DNA of 64,000 nt from Clostridium sp. Marseille-P299 (GTDB taxonomy: Bacteria; Bacillota; Clostridia; Lachnospirales; Lachnospiraceae), in contig NZ_FJVE01000007.1 of assembly GCF_900078195.1 (NCBI RefSeq), positions 620,001 through 684,000 of the forward strand, in the 5' to 3' direction. The notes under the pieces are model-generated. The model was given only the letters and a program-made list of their open reading frames with translations, had not been told where the DNA came from and searched no databases. Position 1 is the stretch's first letter, and every line of letters starts with the position of its first letter. The position numbers and the translations under genes were made by a program. Shown here one piece after another: positions 9,926-19,329 of the stretch.

Positions 9926-10558
9926 ATGAGAATTTATTTAATAAGGCATGCAAGACAAAGCAGTACATTATGTAACGTAAACGTAAATTTATCAAAAGAA
10001 GGAATTGAGCAGGCCCACTTATTAGGGGAACGAATCGCAAAATATAGGCCCGATGCAATTTATTCCAGCAATTTATTAAGAGCAGTTGAAACTGCTGATA
10101 TTGTATCTTCTTATCTTGATGATGTACCACGCTTTATAGAAGAAGATCTTAGGGAAATCGATTTTGGAGATTTGACTGGATATAGTGATGAGTACAATGA
10201 AACCCATTATGGAGATTTTCTATCAAGAAGAAAATCTATGATAGAAGATCTCGCATTCCCAAACGGAGAAAATGGGCAACAAGTTTATGATCGAGCAATT
10301 AAAGTAATCAACGAAATTACATCCTTAGATTTTAAGAGAGTTGCCGTTGTAACACACGGTGGAACCATACGTTCATTAGTAACGGGACTACTTAAAATGA
10401 GTCAAGCAGATAAACTAATGTTTGCTGTTTCTCTTGAGAATAGTAGCATTACAGAAATAATTTATGATGAAGATTCAAAAAGATTTTATCTGGAACGTTT
10501 CAATGACTATTCTCATTTAGAGGTAAAACCTGAATTGCTACGTAATTACTGGAGGTAG
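9926..10558 (+). CDS. Histidine phosphatase superfamily (phosphoglycerate mutase-like) protein
   Basis: I chose the ATG at 9926, giving MRIYLIRHARQSS, the usual start of the family; AGAGG lies just upstream, and an ATG twelve bases earlier is the alternative. The product has 210 residues. The catalytic RH motif is at residues 7-8 (here RHA rather than RHG), SSNLLRAVETA carries the second conserved Arg, EIDFGDLTG follows, and VVTHGGTIR holds the second catalytic His. Such proteins remove phosphate from small molecules through a phosphohistidine; the substrate is not apparent. The 3' end overlaps the end of the convergent HAD gene by 13 bases. Confidence 0.8.
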   Translation: MRIYLIRHARQSSTLCNVNVNLSKEGIEQAHLLGERIAKYRPDAIYSSNLLRAVETADIVSSYLDDVPRFIEEDLREIDFGDLTGYSDEYNETHYGDFLSRRKSMIEDLAFPNGENGQQVYDRAIKVINEITSLDFKRVAVVTHGGTIRSLVTGLLKMSQADKLMFAVSLENSSITEIIYDEDSKRFYLERFNDYSHLEVKPELLRNYWR

Positions 10559-11337
10559 GAGGGATTACGATTTAATTCCTCTAAAATCTCTTCAACAGAT
10601 GAAGTATGGTAGTGATAGCGCTTTTTAATATCCTCAACAGCATTATTCATAACATATCCATACTTTGCAAGAGATAACATTTCAAGGTCATTATAATTAT
10701 CGCCAAAGGCTAGAACTTCTTCTGGGGATACATTAAGGGCTTTCATAAGTTTTTCTAGGGAAGAACCTTTATTTACATCCGGATTTACAAAGTCAATCCA
10801 TTGATGACCGGAAACCGTACATTTTAACTTGGACTCCCATTTGTTCGTAAAATAATCGCTAGAATTTTCTATTCCATTTACTTCATAAGCGGAGACTTTA
10901 ATGATATCTTCCTTAATGTCATCAAAATTATTTATTACAGTTACATTATTTTTTACAACATCTCTCATACGATGTAAGAAAGCTTCTTGTTTCGGGCGAA
11001 TAAAGGAAGTGCCTTGGCCTGAAATAAGAACTTCACATCCAACTCTATTATCAATATCATGTATGATTGACATGGCTAAGTTACGATCCATAGCTTCTTT
11101 ACATATTACGTGATCTTGATACATCGTTAGTGCACCATTTTCGCAAATGAAGGCCATATCTTTGCTATTTTCACCGAATAAACGATATAAATTTGGGTAT
11201 TGACGCCCGCTTGCAGCAACGAATATAATTCCTTTTTCAGATAGTTGTTTGATTAATTCTATGGCACGATTACTTATACTTTGTGCACCGTTTAAAAGTA
11301 ATGTTCCATCCATATCAGATGCAATTAATTTTATCAT
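10546..11337 (-). CDS. Cof-type HAD-superfamily phosphatase
   Basis: This 263-residue protein opens with MIKLIASDMDGTLL, HAD motif I with the nucleophile and acid Asp pair. VAASGRQ (motif II) follows, then a C2-type cap, then KGSSLEKLM (motif III Lys) and LAFGDNYNDLEML (motif IV). This is the Cof/YidA layout, with members acting on sugar phosphates, FMN or pyridoxal phosphate; the substrate is unknown. It is convergent with the histidine phosphatase and shares the last 13 bases. Confidence 0.88.
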   Translation of the reverse strand: MIKLIASDMDGTLLLNGAQSISNRAIELIKQLSEKGIIFVAASGRQYPNLYRLFGENSKDMAFICENGALTMYQDHVICKEAMDRNLAMSIIHDIDNRVGCEVLISGQGTSFIRPKQEAFLHRMRDVVKNNVTVINNFDDIKEDIIKVSAYEVNGIENSSDYFTNKWESKLKCTVSGHQWIDFVNPDVNKGSSLEKLMKALNVSPEEVLAFGDNYNDLEMLSLAKYGYVMNNAVEDIKKRYHYHTSSVEEILEELNRNPSYLQ

Positions 11338-11627
11338 AAGAAACCTCTTTCTAATTTATTTATCAGATTAATACATGTACAGAATAAGTAGTCTCATTTA
11401 TATAACATGATATTTGAATTACGAAATTTTTAAAACCTAAGCATAGTTTTTTACTTTTTGAATGTTATTATAGCAATTATTCTTATCTGATGCAAATTTA
11501 AAAGTTTTGAGGCCTACAAAGATACTATTTTAATAAAACAAATTAATAAAACACCTTGATTTTTCAAAATAATCGGAGCATAATTATTCTCAGGCTGCTT
11601 ACGTTTAAGAAAAAGAGGTGTGTGGAA

Positions 11628-13019
11628 GTGTCTTCCAATCAAATGTTTTCTAAGAAAGATTTACAAAAATTAATTATACCATTAATTGTTGAGCAAATAC
11701 TTGCAGTAACGGTTGGTATGACGGATACAATTATGGTATCAATCAGAGGAGAAGCTGCTGTATCAGGAGTATCTCTCGTGGATTCGATTAATGTTCTTTT
11801 AATAGGATTATTCTCAGCATTAGCAACAGGTGGCGCAGTTGTTGCTGCTCAATATTTAGGTCACAAAGAAAAAGATAAAGCAAGTGAAGCAGCAAATCAA
11901 CTTATTTTAGCAGTTGCCACTGTTGCGATTGGAATTATGTTAACTGCAATTCTATTAAATAAGCAAATCCTTTATCTTATTTACCGAAAACTTGATGCTG
12001 ATGTTATGTCAAATGCGAGAAAATATTTTTACATAATAGCGTTATCCTATCCTTTCATTGCAGTGTACAATGCGGGAGCAGCATTATTTCGAGCGATGAA
12101 TAATTCTAAGATTTCAATGAATGTTTCCTTATGTATGAATCTTATTAACATTGCAGGAAATGCGTTTTTACTATTTGTGATGCATTTTGGGGTCGAGGGA
12201 TCGGCAATTGCAACTTTAATTGCTAGAATCATTGGCGCAACTTATATACTATTAAAATTGCGCAATCAAACGTATGATATACATATTAGTAAGAAATTCA
12301 GTTTTAAATTCAATTCCCAGATGGTTAAGAGAATACTTCGAATTGGTATTCCAAATGGACTTGAAAATAGTATCTTTCAATTTGGAAAAATTATTGTGGC
12401 CAGTATGATTGCAGGTCTTGGTACCGCTGCAGTTACTGCGAATGCGGTTGCGAATACCGTTAGTAGTTTAGAAGTAATTCCTGGAAGTGCATTGGGGCTA
12501 GCAATGATAACTGTTGTGGGTCAATGCGTTGGAGCAAATGATTTAGAACAGACAAAAAAGTATACTTGGAAATTATTAAGATACGCATATCTATTTTTAA
12601 TTGCATTAAATTTTTGTGTAATTCTATTACTAAATCCAATTGTAAGTTTGTATCAATTAAGCGATAGCACTGCTGTAATAGCAAAGCAATTGATGTTATA
12701 CCATAGTATCTTTTGTATGATAATTTGGCCATCTTCCTTTACTTTACCAAATGCCTTACGTGCAGCAAATGATGTAAAGTTTACAATGTATGTATCAATT
12801 ATATCTATGTGGATTTGGAGAATAGCATTTAGTTATTTCTTAGTTGAAGTTGTTAAGATAGGAGTTATAGGAGTATGGATTGCTATGACCATTGATTGGG
12901 CCTTTCGAGCAACTCTATTTCTTACAAGATTTCGACGAGGCGGATGGATTAAATATGCCTTTGGAGAAAAATTTGCAAAAGAGCATGTAAAAAGAAAAAA
13001 AGCAATACCAACGGTTTAG
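11628..13019 (+). CDS. MATE-family multidrug/cation antiporter
   Basis: I chose the GTG at 11628, 8 bases after AGAGGTG, giving MSSNQMFSKKDL; the ATG at 11643 is possible. The roughly 463-residue product has about 12 membrane helices. The conserved MATE features include IIPLIVEQILAVTVGMTDTIM at the N-terminus, the PFIAVYNAGAALFRAMNNSK segment, and the matching second half beginning IGIPNGLENSIFQFGK. MATE pumps export cationic drugs or metabolites using Na+ or H+ gradients. The gene is monocistronic, with a terminator directly after it. Confidence 0.88.
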   Translation: MSSNQMFSKKDLQKLIIPLIVEQILAVTVGMTDTIMVSIRGEAAVSGVSLVDSINVLLIGLFSALATGGAVVAAQYLGHKEKDKASEAANQLILAVATVAIGIMLTAILLNKQILYLIYRKLDADVMSNARKYFYIIALSYPFIAVYNAGAALFRAMNNSKISMNVSLCMNLINIAGNAFLLFVMHFGVEGSAIATLIARIIGATYILLKLRNQTYDIHISKKFSFKFNSQMVKRILRIGIPNGLENSIFQFGKIIVASMIAGLGTAAVTANAVANTVSSLEVIPGSALGLAMITVVGQCVGANDLEQTKKYTWKLLRYAYLFLIALNFCVILLLNPIVSLYQLSDSTAVIAKQLMLYHSIFCMIIWPSSFTLPNALRAANDVKFTMYVSIISMWIWRIAFSYFLVEVVKIGVIGVWIAMTIDWAFRATLFLTRFRRGGWIKYAFGEKFAKEHVKRKKAIPTV

Positions 13020-13031
13020 AACGAAGCGATT

Positions 13032-13064
13032 AGGCTGTCACATATAATGTGATGGCCTTTTTTT
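13032..13064 (+). terminator. Rho-independent terminator after the MATE gene
   Basis: An 11-bp stem (13033-13043 with 13047-13057, two G-U pairs), a 3-base loop and seven T. Confidence 0.9.
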
Positions 13065-13321
13065 AAAATAAGAAGAAATTAAACATAAATGCTTTGTCTT
13101 ATCATTAAAAAATTCTCCTCTAAGGATGGGCGCTCGCTTAAAATGTTGTGTGTTTTTTTAAAATGTAAAAAGATACAATAATATATAAAAAAAATAGCGA
13201 TACTCATAAACGAAGAAAAATAAGCCATAATAAAATGAAGAGAAATTTTTAATAAAGATTGTTTGATTCTAACTATAATTTTAATTTCATACGAATAGAT
13301 TCCGTATAGAAGGGGGCATGT

Positions 13322-14248
13322 GTGATAAAAAGAGTAAAGCGCATACTTAGTTTTATTTGTGCAATTATATTTTTCGTTATAAATACTAGTTCTAATCATG
13401 TGTATGCAGAAAACTTATTTAAAATTGATTTGGATGATCTTAAGGGCAAATTGGTCATTATTCATACCAATGATACCCATGGATTTTTATTAAATGATTC
13501 AGAAAGAAGCTTAGACGCAGCGTCATTGGTAACAATAAAAAAGATATTTGAATCTGTAGGAGCTAAAGTTTTATTACTAGATGCCGGTGATACAATATTT
13601 GGTACACCGATGTTTAAAAATGATTTGGGTAGTAAAATGGTGGAATTAATTAATGAAATAGGGTATGACGCTATAACAACTGGGAATCATGATTACGATT
13701 ACGGAGGACAAAGGCTTCTGGATGTTACGAGTAAATTAACGGTACCACTTGTAGTTTCAAACTTAATTTATACTACCACTCAAAAAACAGCAGCAAAGCG
13801 ATATATTATAGTAGAAAAAGGCAATATTCGAATCGGAATTTTTGGGATTACTACACCAAATGAGATTACAGGATTTGAAAAATATGGTGATGGTTCCTTA
13901 ACTCTAACGGATCCATTGATTGCTGCAAAAGAAGTAAGCAAGAAGTTAAGGAAAGAAGGAGCCGACATTATTATAGCCTTGGGGCATATTGGGATGGATT
14001 ATCGATCGGAACTATCTTCATTGGATGTAATAACAGAGGCACCAGATATTGATTTGTTTATCGATGCCCACAGTCATAGTTCAATTAAGTTAAGACTAGT
14101 TCATGAGAATGGAAATCAAACGCTTCTCGTACGAAATTTGCATTATTTTACTGAAATCGGAGTGGTTGTAGTAGATCAAGATGGGTATATGCATCCTTAT
14201 ACAATTCAAAAATCTGAGATGGAGAAATTTATCGAGGATTATCAATAA
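13322..14248 (+). CDS. Secreted short metallophosphoesterase of the 5'-nucleotidase family
   Basis: The GTG at 13322 follows AAGGGGG. The product has 308 residues with a signal peptide (about 1-29, ending VYA). Metal-binding motifs are clear: HTNDTHG, DAGD, TTGNHDYD, and IDAHSH near the end. Family members usually carry a further C-terminal substrate-binding domain of about 200-250 residues. Here the protein stops just after the catalytic domain (…KFIEDYQ), with a terminator 3 bases after the stop. It probably hydrolyses nucleotides or other phosphoesters outside the cell. The short form may be natural, since the frame is intact and well terminated. Confidence 0.85.
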   Translation: MIKRVKRILSFICAIIFFVINTSSNHVYAENLFKIDLDDLKGKLVIIHTNDTHGFLLNDSERSLDAASLVTIKKIFESVGAKVLLLDAGDTIFGTPMFKNDLGSKMVELINEIGYDAITTGNHDYDYGGQRLLDVTSKLTVPLVVSNLIYTTTQKTAAKRYIIVEKGNIRIGIFGITTPNEITGFEKYGDGSLTLTDPLIAAKEVSKKLRKEGADIIIALGHIGMDYRSELSSLDVITEAPDIDLFIDAHSHSSIKLRLVHENGNQTLLVRNLHYFTEIGVVVVDQDGYMHPYTIQKSEMEKFIEDYQ

Positions 14249-14250
14249 GA

Positions 14251-14298
14251 AAAGGTTGCAAATTCTAAGGATTTAGTCTTGGAATTTGCAACCTTTTT
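14251..14298. terminator. Bidirectional terminator between the nucleotidase and the MFS gene
   Basis: A 15-bp perfect stem (14251-14265 with 14282-14296), extended by weaker pairs, with A-rich left and T-rich right flanks. It can serve both the plus-strand gene before it and the minus-strand gene after it. Confidence 0.85.
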
Positions 14299-14356
14299 AA
14301 ATGAAATGAGGCATTAAACAAGGAAAATTTATATTGAACGCAAGAACTTGTTTCTA

Positions 14357-15529
14357 TTATTTTAAGTTCTTTGCTTGCTTATGTATATTCGTATATTCTG
14401 TACAAAATATCATAATCCCTATAATTATAAGTAGATATACTGGCAATAGAATGATGTTGATATTACCTGCAATTAGTCCAAAGAAGGGTGGCATAAAAGT
14501 AGTACCGATATATGCAAATGCCATTTGAACGCCCATCATAGCTTGTGAAAGATTAGAACCAAATAGTTTTGGAGTTTCATGAAGCATGCTTGGGTATATT
14601 GGTGCACAACCAAAACCGATGAGGCATAGACCAATTGGTATCTTCCAAACTGGTAGTGGGAGAAAGTATAATAGAATTCCAGCTAAAATAAAAAGTTGTC
14701 CCATACGAACTAATTGTTTATTTTCAAATTTCATTGATATGAATCCAGATATGAATCTACCAAAGGTGATTCCTAAATAATATAAAGATGTCCATGTTGC
14801 TGCTGTTTTTGTAGGAATGTTATGTATGGAGACTGCATAGCTACCTGCCCACAAACCAGTCGTTGCCTCCAGTGCACAATAACAAAAAAATGAGAGAAGA
14901 ACAACTTTTACATTAGGTATTTTAATTAATTGTTTAAATGATATAGCTAAAATATCGTTCGTGTCGGTCTTAGTATTCATGGAAACAGTGCGTTTCCAAA
15001 GGGGTAAAGAAATAACAAGAACAACAACTAGGATACTTTGTATGATACCTACTGTTAGGTATCCTGTATGCCAATTGGAATTATTTTTTAATGCGAAAGA
15101 CATAATGATTGGTCCAGACGTTGCACCAATGCCCCAGAAACAATGTAACCAATTCATGTGTTTGGCTTTATAATACATTGCTACAAAATTATTTAATGCA
15201 GCATCTACAGAACCAGCACCAAGACCTAAAGGGATTGCCCATAGACAAAGCAGAAAAAATGAATTTGATAAGCTAAAACCAATTAATGCAACTGCTGTCA
15301 TTGCGACACTGATTGCAGTTGTCACACCTGTACCGAATCGCTTAATAATTCTTGTACTTAGAAAACTAGAAACTACAGTTCCACAAGAAATAATCATAGA
15401 GATAACACCAGCGAGTGATAAAGAGACTGATAAATCCTTATGAATTACAGGCCAAGCGGAACCAAGTAAGGAGTCTGGTAATCCAAGACTTATAAAGGAT
15501 AGATAGATGATAATAAGTAGTGTAAACAT
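14357..15529 (-). CDS. Major facilitator superfamily transporter
   Basis: This 390-residue protein has about 12 hydrophobic segments. An MFS signature is visible after the second helix (STRIIKRFGTG), along with a conserved first helix, ISLGLPDSLLGSAWPVI. The pattern of Gly and Pro residues (for example WAIPLGLGAGSVDAALNNF and HCFWGIGATSGP) recalls the FucP-like sugar/unknown-solute branch, but the substrate cannot be told. The gene stands alone. Confidence 0.8.
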   Translation of the reverse strand: MFTLLIIIYLSFISLGLPDSLLGSAWPVIHKDLSVSLSLAGVISMIISCGTVVSSFLSTRIIKRFGTGVTTAISVAMTAVALIGFSLSNSFFLLCLWAIPLGLGAGSVDAALNNFVAMYYKAKHMNWLHCFWGIGATSGPIIMSFALKNNSNWHTGYLTVGIIQSILVVVLVISLPLWKRTVSMNTKTDTNDILAISFKQLIKIPNVKVVLLSFFCYCALEATTGLWAGSYAVSIHNIPTKTAATWTSLYYLGITFGRFISGFISMKFENKQLVRMGQLFILAGILLYFLPLPVWKIPIGLCLIGFGCAPIYPSMLHETPKLFGSNLSQAMMGVQMAFAYIGTTFMPPFFGLIAGNINIILLPVYLLIIIGIMIFCTEYTNIHKQAKNLK

Positions 15530-15685
15530 CAGAATGCCTCCGAAAGTTTGTATTTTTAAATAAGTATGTATTTTTTTTCATATTTTCGTTGTATCATAAT
15601 TGTAAGAGCATGTCAATTAATATTGAAATTAAAGAAATTTAAATTTAAATTATAACTAATAAATATTATTGAATAGTAAGGAATA

Positions 15686-15744
15686 TTAAAAAAAGGATGT
15701 TGTATTATGCAAACTGTTAGAAGTTTGCATATACAACATCCTTT
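15686..15744 (-). terminator. Terminator after the cyclophilin gene (minus strand)
   Basis: A 14-bp stem (15692-15705 with 15731-15744) continues into a 9-bp inner stem with a one-base bulge. The A-run at 15688-15694 gives the U-tract on the minus strand. Confidence 0.85.
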
Positions 15745-15782
15745 GGTATATCCATTATTAAATGGATAAAAATAATTTAAAA

Positions 15783-16307
15783 CTAAACTGTTTCTGGTTC
15801 TGGATATTCAACACCGAAAGTATCTACAGTTACACTCTTCATACGTTGTGTTTGTGTTGGACGATCAGACCAGTCAGTAGATACAACAGCGATTTTATCA
15901 ACAACGTCCATACCTTCTGTTACTTTACCAAATGCAGCATAAGCACCATCTAAGTGTGGAGAATTTTTGTGCATGATAAAGAACTGAGAACCTGCGGAAT
16001 CAGGCATCATAGCACGTGCCATGGAAAGAACACCTTCTGTATGTTTTAAGTTGTTTTCAAATCCATTTTGTGAGAATTCACCTTTAATAGAGTAGCCAGG
16101 GCCACCAGTACCGTTGCAATCTGGGCATCCGCCTTGAATCATAAAACCATTTATAACTCTATGGAATATTAACCCGTCATAAAAACCTTTTTTAACAAGT
16201 GAAATAAAGTTATTTACTGTATTAGGTGCTACTTCAGGATAAAGTTCAGCAACAATCTTATCACCATTTTCCATTTCAATAGTAACGATTGGATTTTTTT
16301 CTGCCAT
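15783..16307 (-). CDS. Cyclophilin-type peptidyl-prolyl cis-trans isomerase
   Basis: The product has 174 residues with no signal peptide, so it is cytoplasmic. Cyclophilin core motifs are present: FYDGLIFHRVINGFMIQGG with the catalytic Arg, GSQFFIMH, and HLDGAYAAFGKV. It speeds proline isomerisation during protein folding. AAGGAG lies just before the ATG. It is monocistronic, with its own terminator. Confidence 0.93.
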   Translation of the reverse strand: MAEKNPIVTIEMENGDKIVAELYPEVAPNTVNNFISLVKKGFYDGLIFHRVINGFMIQGGCPDCNGTGGPGYSIKGEFSQNGFENNLKHTEGVLSMARAMMPDSAGSQFFIMHKNSPHLDGAYAAFGKVTEGMDVVDKIAVVSTDWSDRPTQTQRMKSVTVDTFGVEYPEPETV

Positions 16308-16567
16308 AATAATCTCCTTTTCATTTCTTTCATTATTTATATAGCCTTAGAGTATTACATTTCATGCGTATCTATACAACGATGAAAGCAATTATCCAAA
16401 ACATTATAGCATAGAGAAATTTGAATTTCAAACCTATTCCAAAAGAAAAGGAAAATGTAGATACTTTACCTAAAAATTTTGTTGTTTTCTGCCTAGAAAA
16501 TGGTAGAATAATTAAGGTTATTCAAATGAAGTATATGAATGGGTTTAAAGGAGGCAAAATTTTTAGA

Positions 16568-17674
16568 ATGAAGACATTAAAAAATGTAATAAAAACGCAA
16601 GCCGTTCTTGTAATCTCTATGATTGCAGCTTTGATTACTTGCATTTTTGTTCCACTAGATAAGGAATATCTAGGATATTTTGATATGCGAACACTTGCTT
16701 GTCTATATGGTACATTAGCAGTAATTGGTGCGTTGAAAAACGTCCATTTTTTTGAAATATTAGCAAGACAAATTGTTTTAAGATTACATAATACAAGAAA
16801 TGCAATCCTAGGTGTAGTATTAATTACGCTTGTTGCATCTATGCTTTTTACAAATGATATGGCATTGCTTTCTTTTTTACCTTTAGGATTTTTTATACTT
16901 GATAGTACAAACAATCGAAAGTACTTAGCATTTACCTTTATCATGCAAAATATGGCTGCAAATTTAGGGGGGATGATAACACCTTTTGGAAATCCTCAGA
17001 ATTTATACCTGTATTCTTATTTTCAAATTCCAACGGGGGAATTTTTTGGAATTATGTTTCTTCCGTTTGTTGTATCTGCAATATTAATTATAATTTGTTG
17101 CATGTTTGTGAAATCAGAGAAGTTATCTTTAAAAGAAGAAAGTAATTATCAAATAGATTATAAAAGAATCATCATATATTGTTTGTTGTTTGTTTGTTCC
17201 ATTCTTATTGTTTTTCGTGTGATTCCTTATGTAATAGGAGCGGTACTGATTACCATTGTTTTATTACTTATGGATAAGAAGGCAATAAAAGAAGTGAACT
17301 ACCCACTTTTACTTACCTTTTGTGCGTTTTTTGTTTTCTCAGGAAATATGGCAAGAATACCACAAGTGCAGATGTTTTTTGAAAAAGTTCTTCCTATAAA
17401 TCCGTTATTATTTGGAGTATTATGCTGCCAAGTAATTAGTAATGTTCCTGCAGCGGTTCTCCTATCAAAATTTACATTTGATTATAATACGCTTTTAGTT
17501 GCTGTAAATATAGGTGGCTGCGGTACTTTGATTGCTTCTTTGGCAAGTTTAATAACCTTTAGTGAATTAAAAAAATGTCATCCAAAGGCAACAAAGCAAT
17601 TTATGTTTTTATTTAGTATTTTTAATATAGGATTTCTTGCAATTTTATTTATTGTTCAAATAGTTTTCGGTTAA
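16568..17674 (+). CDS. ArsB/SLC13-like anion permease
   Basis: I chose the ATG at 16568 (MKTLKNVIKTQAVLV); AAGGAGG lies at 16548-16554, an unusually long 13 bases away, and an open frame continues further upstream. The roughly 368-residue product has about 10-11 membrane helices. Two family hairpin motifs stand out: TPFGNPQNLYLY in the first half and SNVPAAVLLSKF in the second, plus IGGCGTLIASLASL. This is the ion transporter superfamily pattern, whose members carry citrate, dicarboxylates, arsenite or sulfate. The substrate is not visible. A terminator follows. Confidence 0.75.
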   Translation: MKTLKNVIKTQAVLVISMIAALITCIFVPLDKEYLGYFDMRTLACLYGTLAVIGALKNVHFFEILARQIVLRLHNTRNAILGVVLITLVASMLFTNDMALLSFLPLGFFILDSTNNRKYLAFTFIMQNMAANLGGMITPFGNPQNLYLYSYFQIPTGEFFGIMFLPFVVSAILIIICCMFVKSEKLSLKEESNYQIDYKRIIIYCLLFVCSILIVFRVIPYVIGAVLITIVLLLMDKKAIKEVNYPLLLTFCAFFVFSGNMARIPQVQMFFEKVLPINPLLFGVLCCQVISNVPAAVLLSKFTFDYNTLLVAVNIGGCGTLIASLASLITFSELKKCHPKATKQFMFLFSIFNIGFLAILFIVQIVFG

Positions 17675-17685
17675 TGCTTAGAATG

Positions 17686-17736
17686 AAAAGACTTATAAAT
17701 TGACATAATAGTAGAGTCATTTTATAGGTCTTTTTT
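17686..17736 (+). terminator. Terminator after the anion permease
   Basis: A 14-bp stem (17686-17699 with 17721-17734, one G-U pair) ending in six T. Confidence 0.8.
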
Positions 17737-17820
17737 ATTATAACGAGAATGTGATTTGCACATTCTTTGATCTTTTATGAGCTTATTCATTCTATTTCAT
17801 TAGATATTTCAAATATAGAC

Positions 17821-17849
17821 TTGAAGTATATGGAATAAAATAGTAAAAT
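17821..17849 (+). promoter_or_regulatory. Candidate promoter of the APH-like gene
   Basis: TTGAAG (17821-17826), 17 bases, TAAAAT (17844-17849), about 50 bases before the start codon at 17898. Confidence 0.5.
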
Positions 17850-17897
17850 ATATACAGTTAAAATGATTTATACTAATTTACGGGTGCAGGTGCTATT

Positions 17898-18788
17898 ATG
17901 GATATCGATATTTATAAATTCCTTAAAAAATTGAATATAAATTCAAGTGAAGTTACTGCAATTGGTAATCATGACTTGAATCGCCATTTTGTTTATAGTT
18001 TTCTTGAGGATAATGTTGAGAAGGTAATAAAGATATATTATGTAGATTATCGATTGCAAAAAGAACTGGAAGCTTATCAAATCGCTAAGAAAAGTAAAAT
18101 TCCAACTGCCAAAGTTCTTTCCTATGGTCGGTTAGATAATCATGATTATTTAATTATGGAAAAGGTTTTTGGTGAGACATTAATAAAAGAATTGAATAAT
18201 ACACCTAATCTTTCTGCAATATATAAAGAGATGGGTGAATATCTTGGAGCTCTACATAATAATCGTTCTAATATTCCTAAAGATTATAAAAAAACATGGA
18301 TGGAACAGGTATCCTCTTGCAATAATATCTTAATGAATCTGAATTGCCAAGATAGTACAAAACAAATTTTTAAGGATGCTTATAAAATATTTACAGAAGA
18401 AATAGAATATATTACCTTGAATGATATACCATTTGGATACTGTCATAGAGATTTTGATGAGAGAAATGTTATGGTGAAAGAGGGCAATATATCAGCAATT
18501 ATTGACTTTGAAAAATCAAAATATTGGAATACTGAATTGGATTTGGTTCAACTATACCGGAAGACATTACTAGGTAATCTGAATTTACGGAACGCATTTA
18601 TGGAAGGTTACAAAAGTGTTATGGAACTACAAGAGGCATTTAATGAGAGATTATATCTCTATTTAATCGCTGATTGTCTTGAGAACTGTTGCTGGGCGTA
18701 TGATCAAGCCAGGTCTTATTTTGATGAGAATGTAGAATTTTTAGAGAAGTATTTATGTGAAAAGGGTTTAGGAAGGTTACTATATTAA
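17898..18788 (+). CDS. APH/choline-kinase-like phosphotransferase
   Basis: The product has 296 residues of the aminoglycoside phosphotransferase fold. Visible motifs are YLIMEKVFGE (hinge), GYCHRDFDERNVMV with the HxDxxxxN catalytic loop, and AIIDFEKS with the metal-binding Asp. Such proteins phosphorylate antibiotics, choline, sugars or other small alcohols with ATP. Nothing in the neighbourhood fixes the substrate, and resistance should not be assumed. The downstream DUF1801 gene is 46 bases away and probably co-transcribed. Confidence 0.8.
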   Translation: MDIDIYKFLKKLNINSSEVTAIGNHDLNRHFVYSFLEDNVEKVIKIYYVDYRLQKELEAYQIAKKSKIPTAKVLSYGRLDNHDYLIMEKVFGETLIKELNNTPNLSAIYKEMGEYLGALHNNRSNIPKDYKKTWMEQVSSCNNILMNLNCQDSTKQIFKDAYKIFTEEIEYITLNDIPFGYCHRDFDERNVMVKEGNISAIIDFEKSKYWNTELDLVQLYRKTLLGNLNLRNAFMEGYKSVMELQEAFNERLYLYLIADCLENCCWAYDQARSYFDENVEFLEKYLCEKGLGRLLY

Positions 18789-18834
18789 TACTTAATTTAT
18801 AAAGGTTAAAAATAATGATTGGAGGTTAAGGATT

Positions 18835-19191
18835 ATGAATGAAGGAAGTCAGCTAATTAAAGAATATATCAACGGCTATTCGGATGATATTCAATCAAAA
18901 CTTTTTAAGCTAAGGGATATTATTTTAGAAGCAGAACCCGATTTGTCGGAGAGGATAAGTTGGCAGATGCCAACCTTTTATCTAAATGGAAATGTAATAC
19001 ATTTTGCAGCGAATAAGAAACATATTGGAATTTATCCAGGAGAACAAGCCATTGTTAAGTTTGAAGAAAGGTTGAAACCATACAAGACGTCAAAGGGCGC
19101 GATTCAAATCCCTTATGATGAAGAGTTAGATAAAGAGCTAATACAAGATATTGTTAAGTTTAATGTGCTGGTAAATAAGAATAGAGATTAA
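18835..19191 (+). CDS. DUF1801 (YdhG/YjhX-like) small protein
   Basis: This 118-residue cytoplasmic protein has the features of DUF1801: repeated short helices at the start (IKEYINGYSDDIQSKLFKLRDIILEAEPDLSE, written here only as its ends IKEY…LSE), then ISWQMPTFYLNGNVIHFA and HIGIYPG, then KGAIQIPYDEEL. A Bacillus relative has been described as an iron chaperone, but the general role is not settled. GGAGG lies 9 bases before the ATG. It is the last gene before a strong terminator. Confidence 0.8.
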   Translation: MNEGSQLIKEYINGYSDDIQSKLFKLRDIILEAEPDLSERISWQMPTFYLNGNVIHFAANKKHIGIYPGEQAIVKFEERLKPYKTSKGAIQIPYDEELDKELIQDIVKFNVLVNKNRD

Positions 19192-19223
19192 AGATTCCGT
19201 GTGAAAATATAAGATGAACTATC

Positions 19224-19274
19224 AAAGCTATCATAAAATAGAGTGAATATATCTATTTTATGATAGCTTTTTGT
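19224..19274 (+). terminator. Terminator after the DUF1801 gene
   Basis: A perfect 18-bp stem (19224-19241 with 19253-19270) and a T-rich tail. It lies 56 bases from the convergent GntR gene and could stop both. Confidence 0.85.
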
Positions 19275-19329
19275 ATTATAAGAATATGCTTTACAGATAC
19301 TTGATTGTGTCCCTTTTATTATATGATTT

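Noticed and set aside
13079..13399. A 106-codon minus-strand frame before the nucleotidase gene
   Set aside because: It overlaps the start of the signal-peptide gene, is AT-driven, and has no domain or RBS.
17898..18788. Antibiotic resistance gene (aminoglycoside phosphotransferase)
   Set aside because: The fold is APH-like, but many such kinases act on other small molecules, and there is no resistance context or mobile element.
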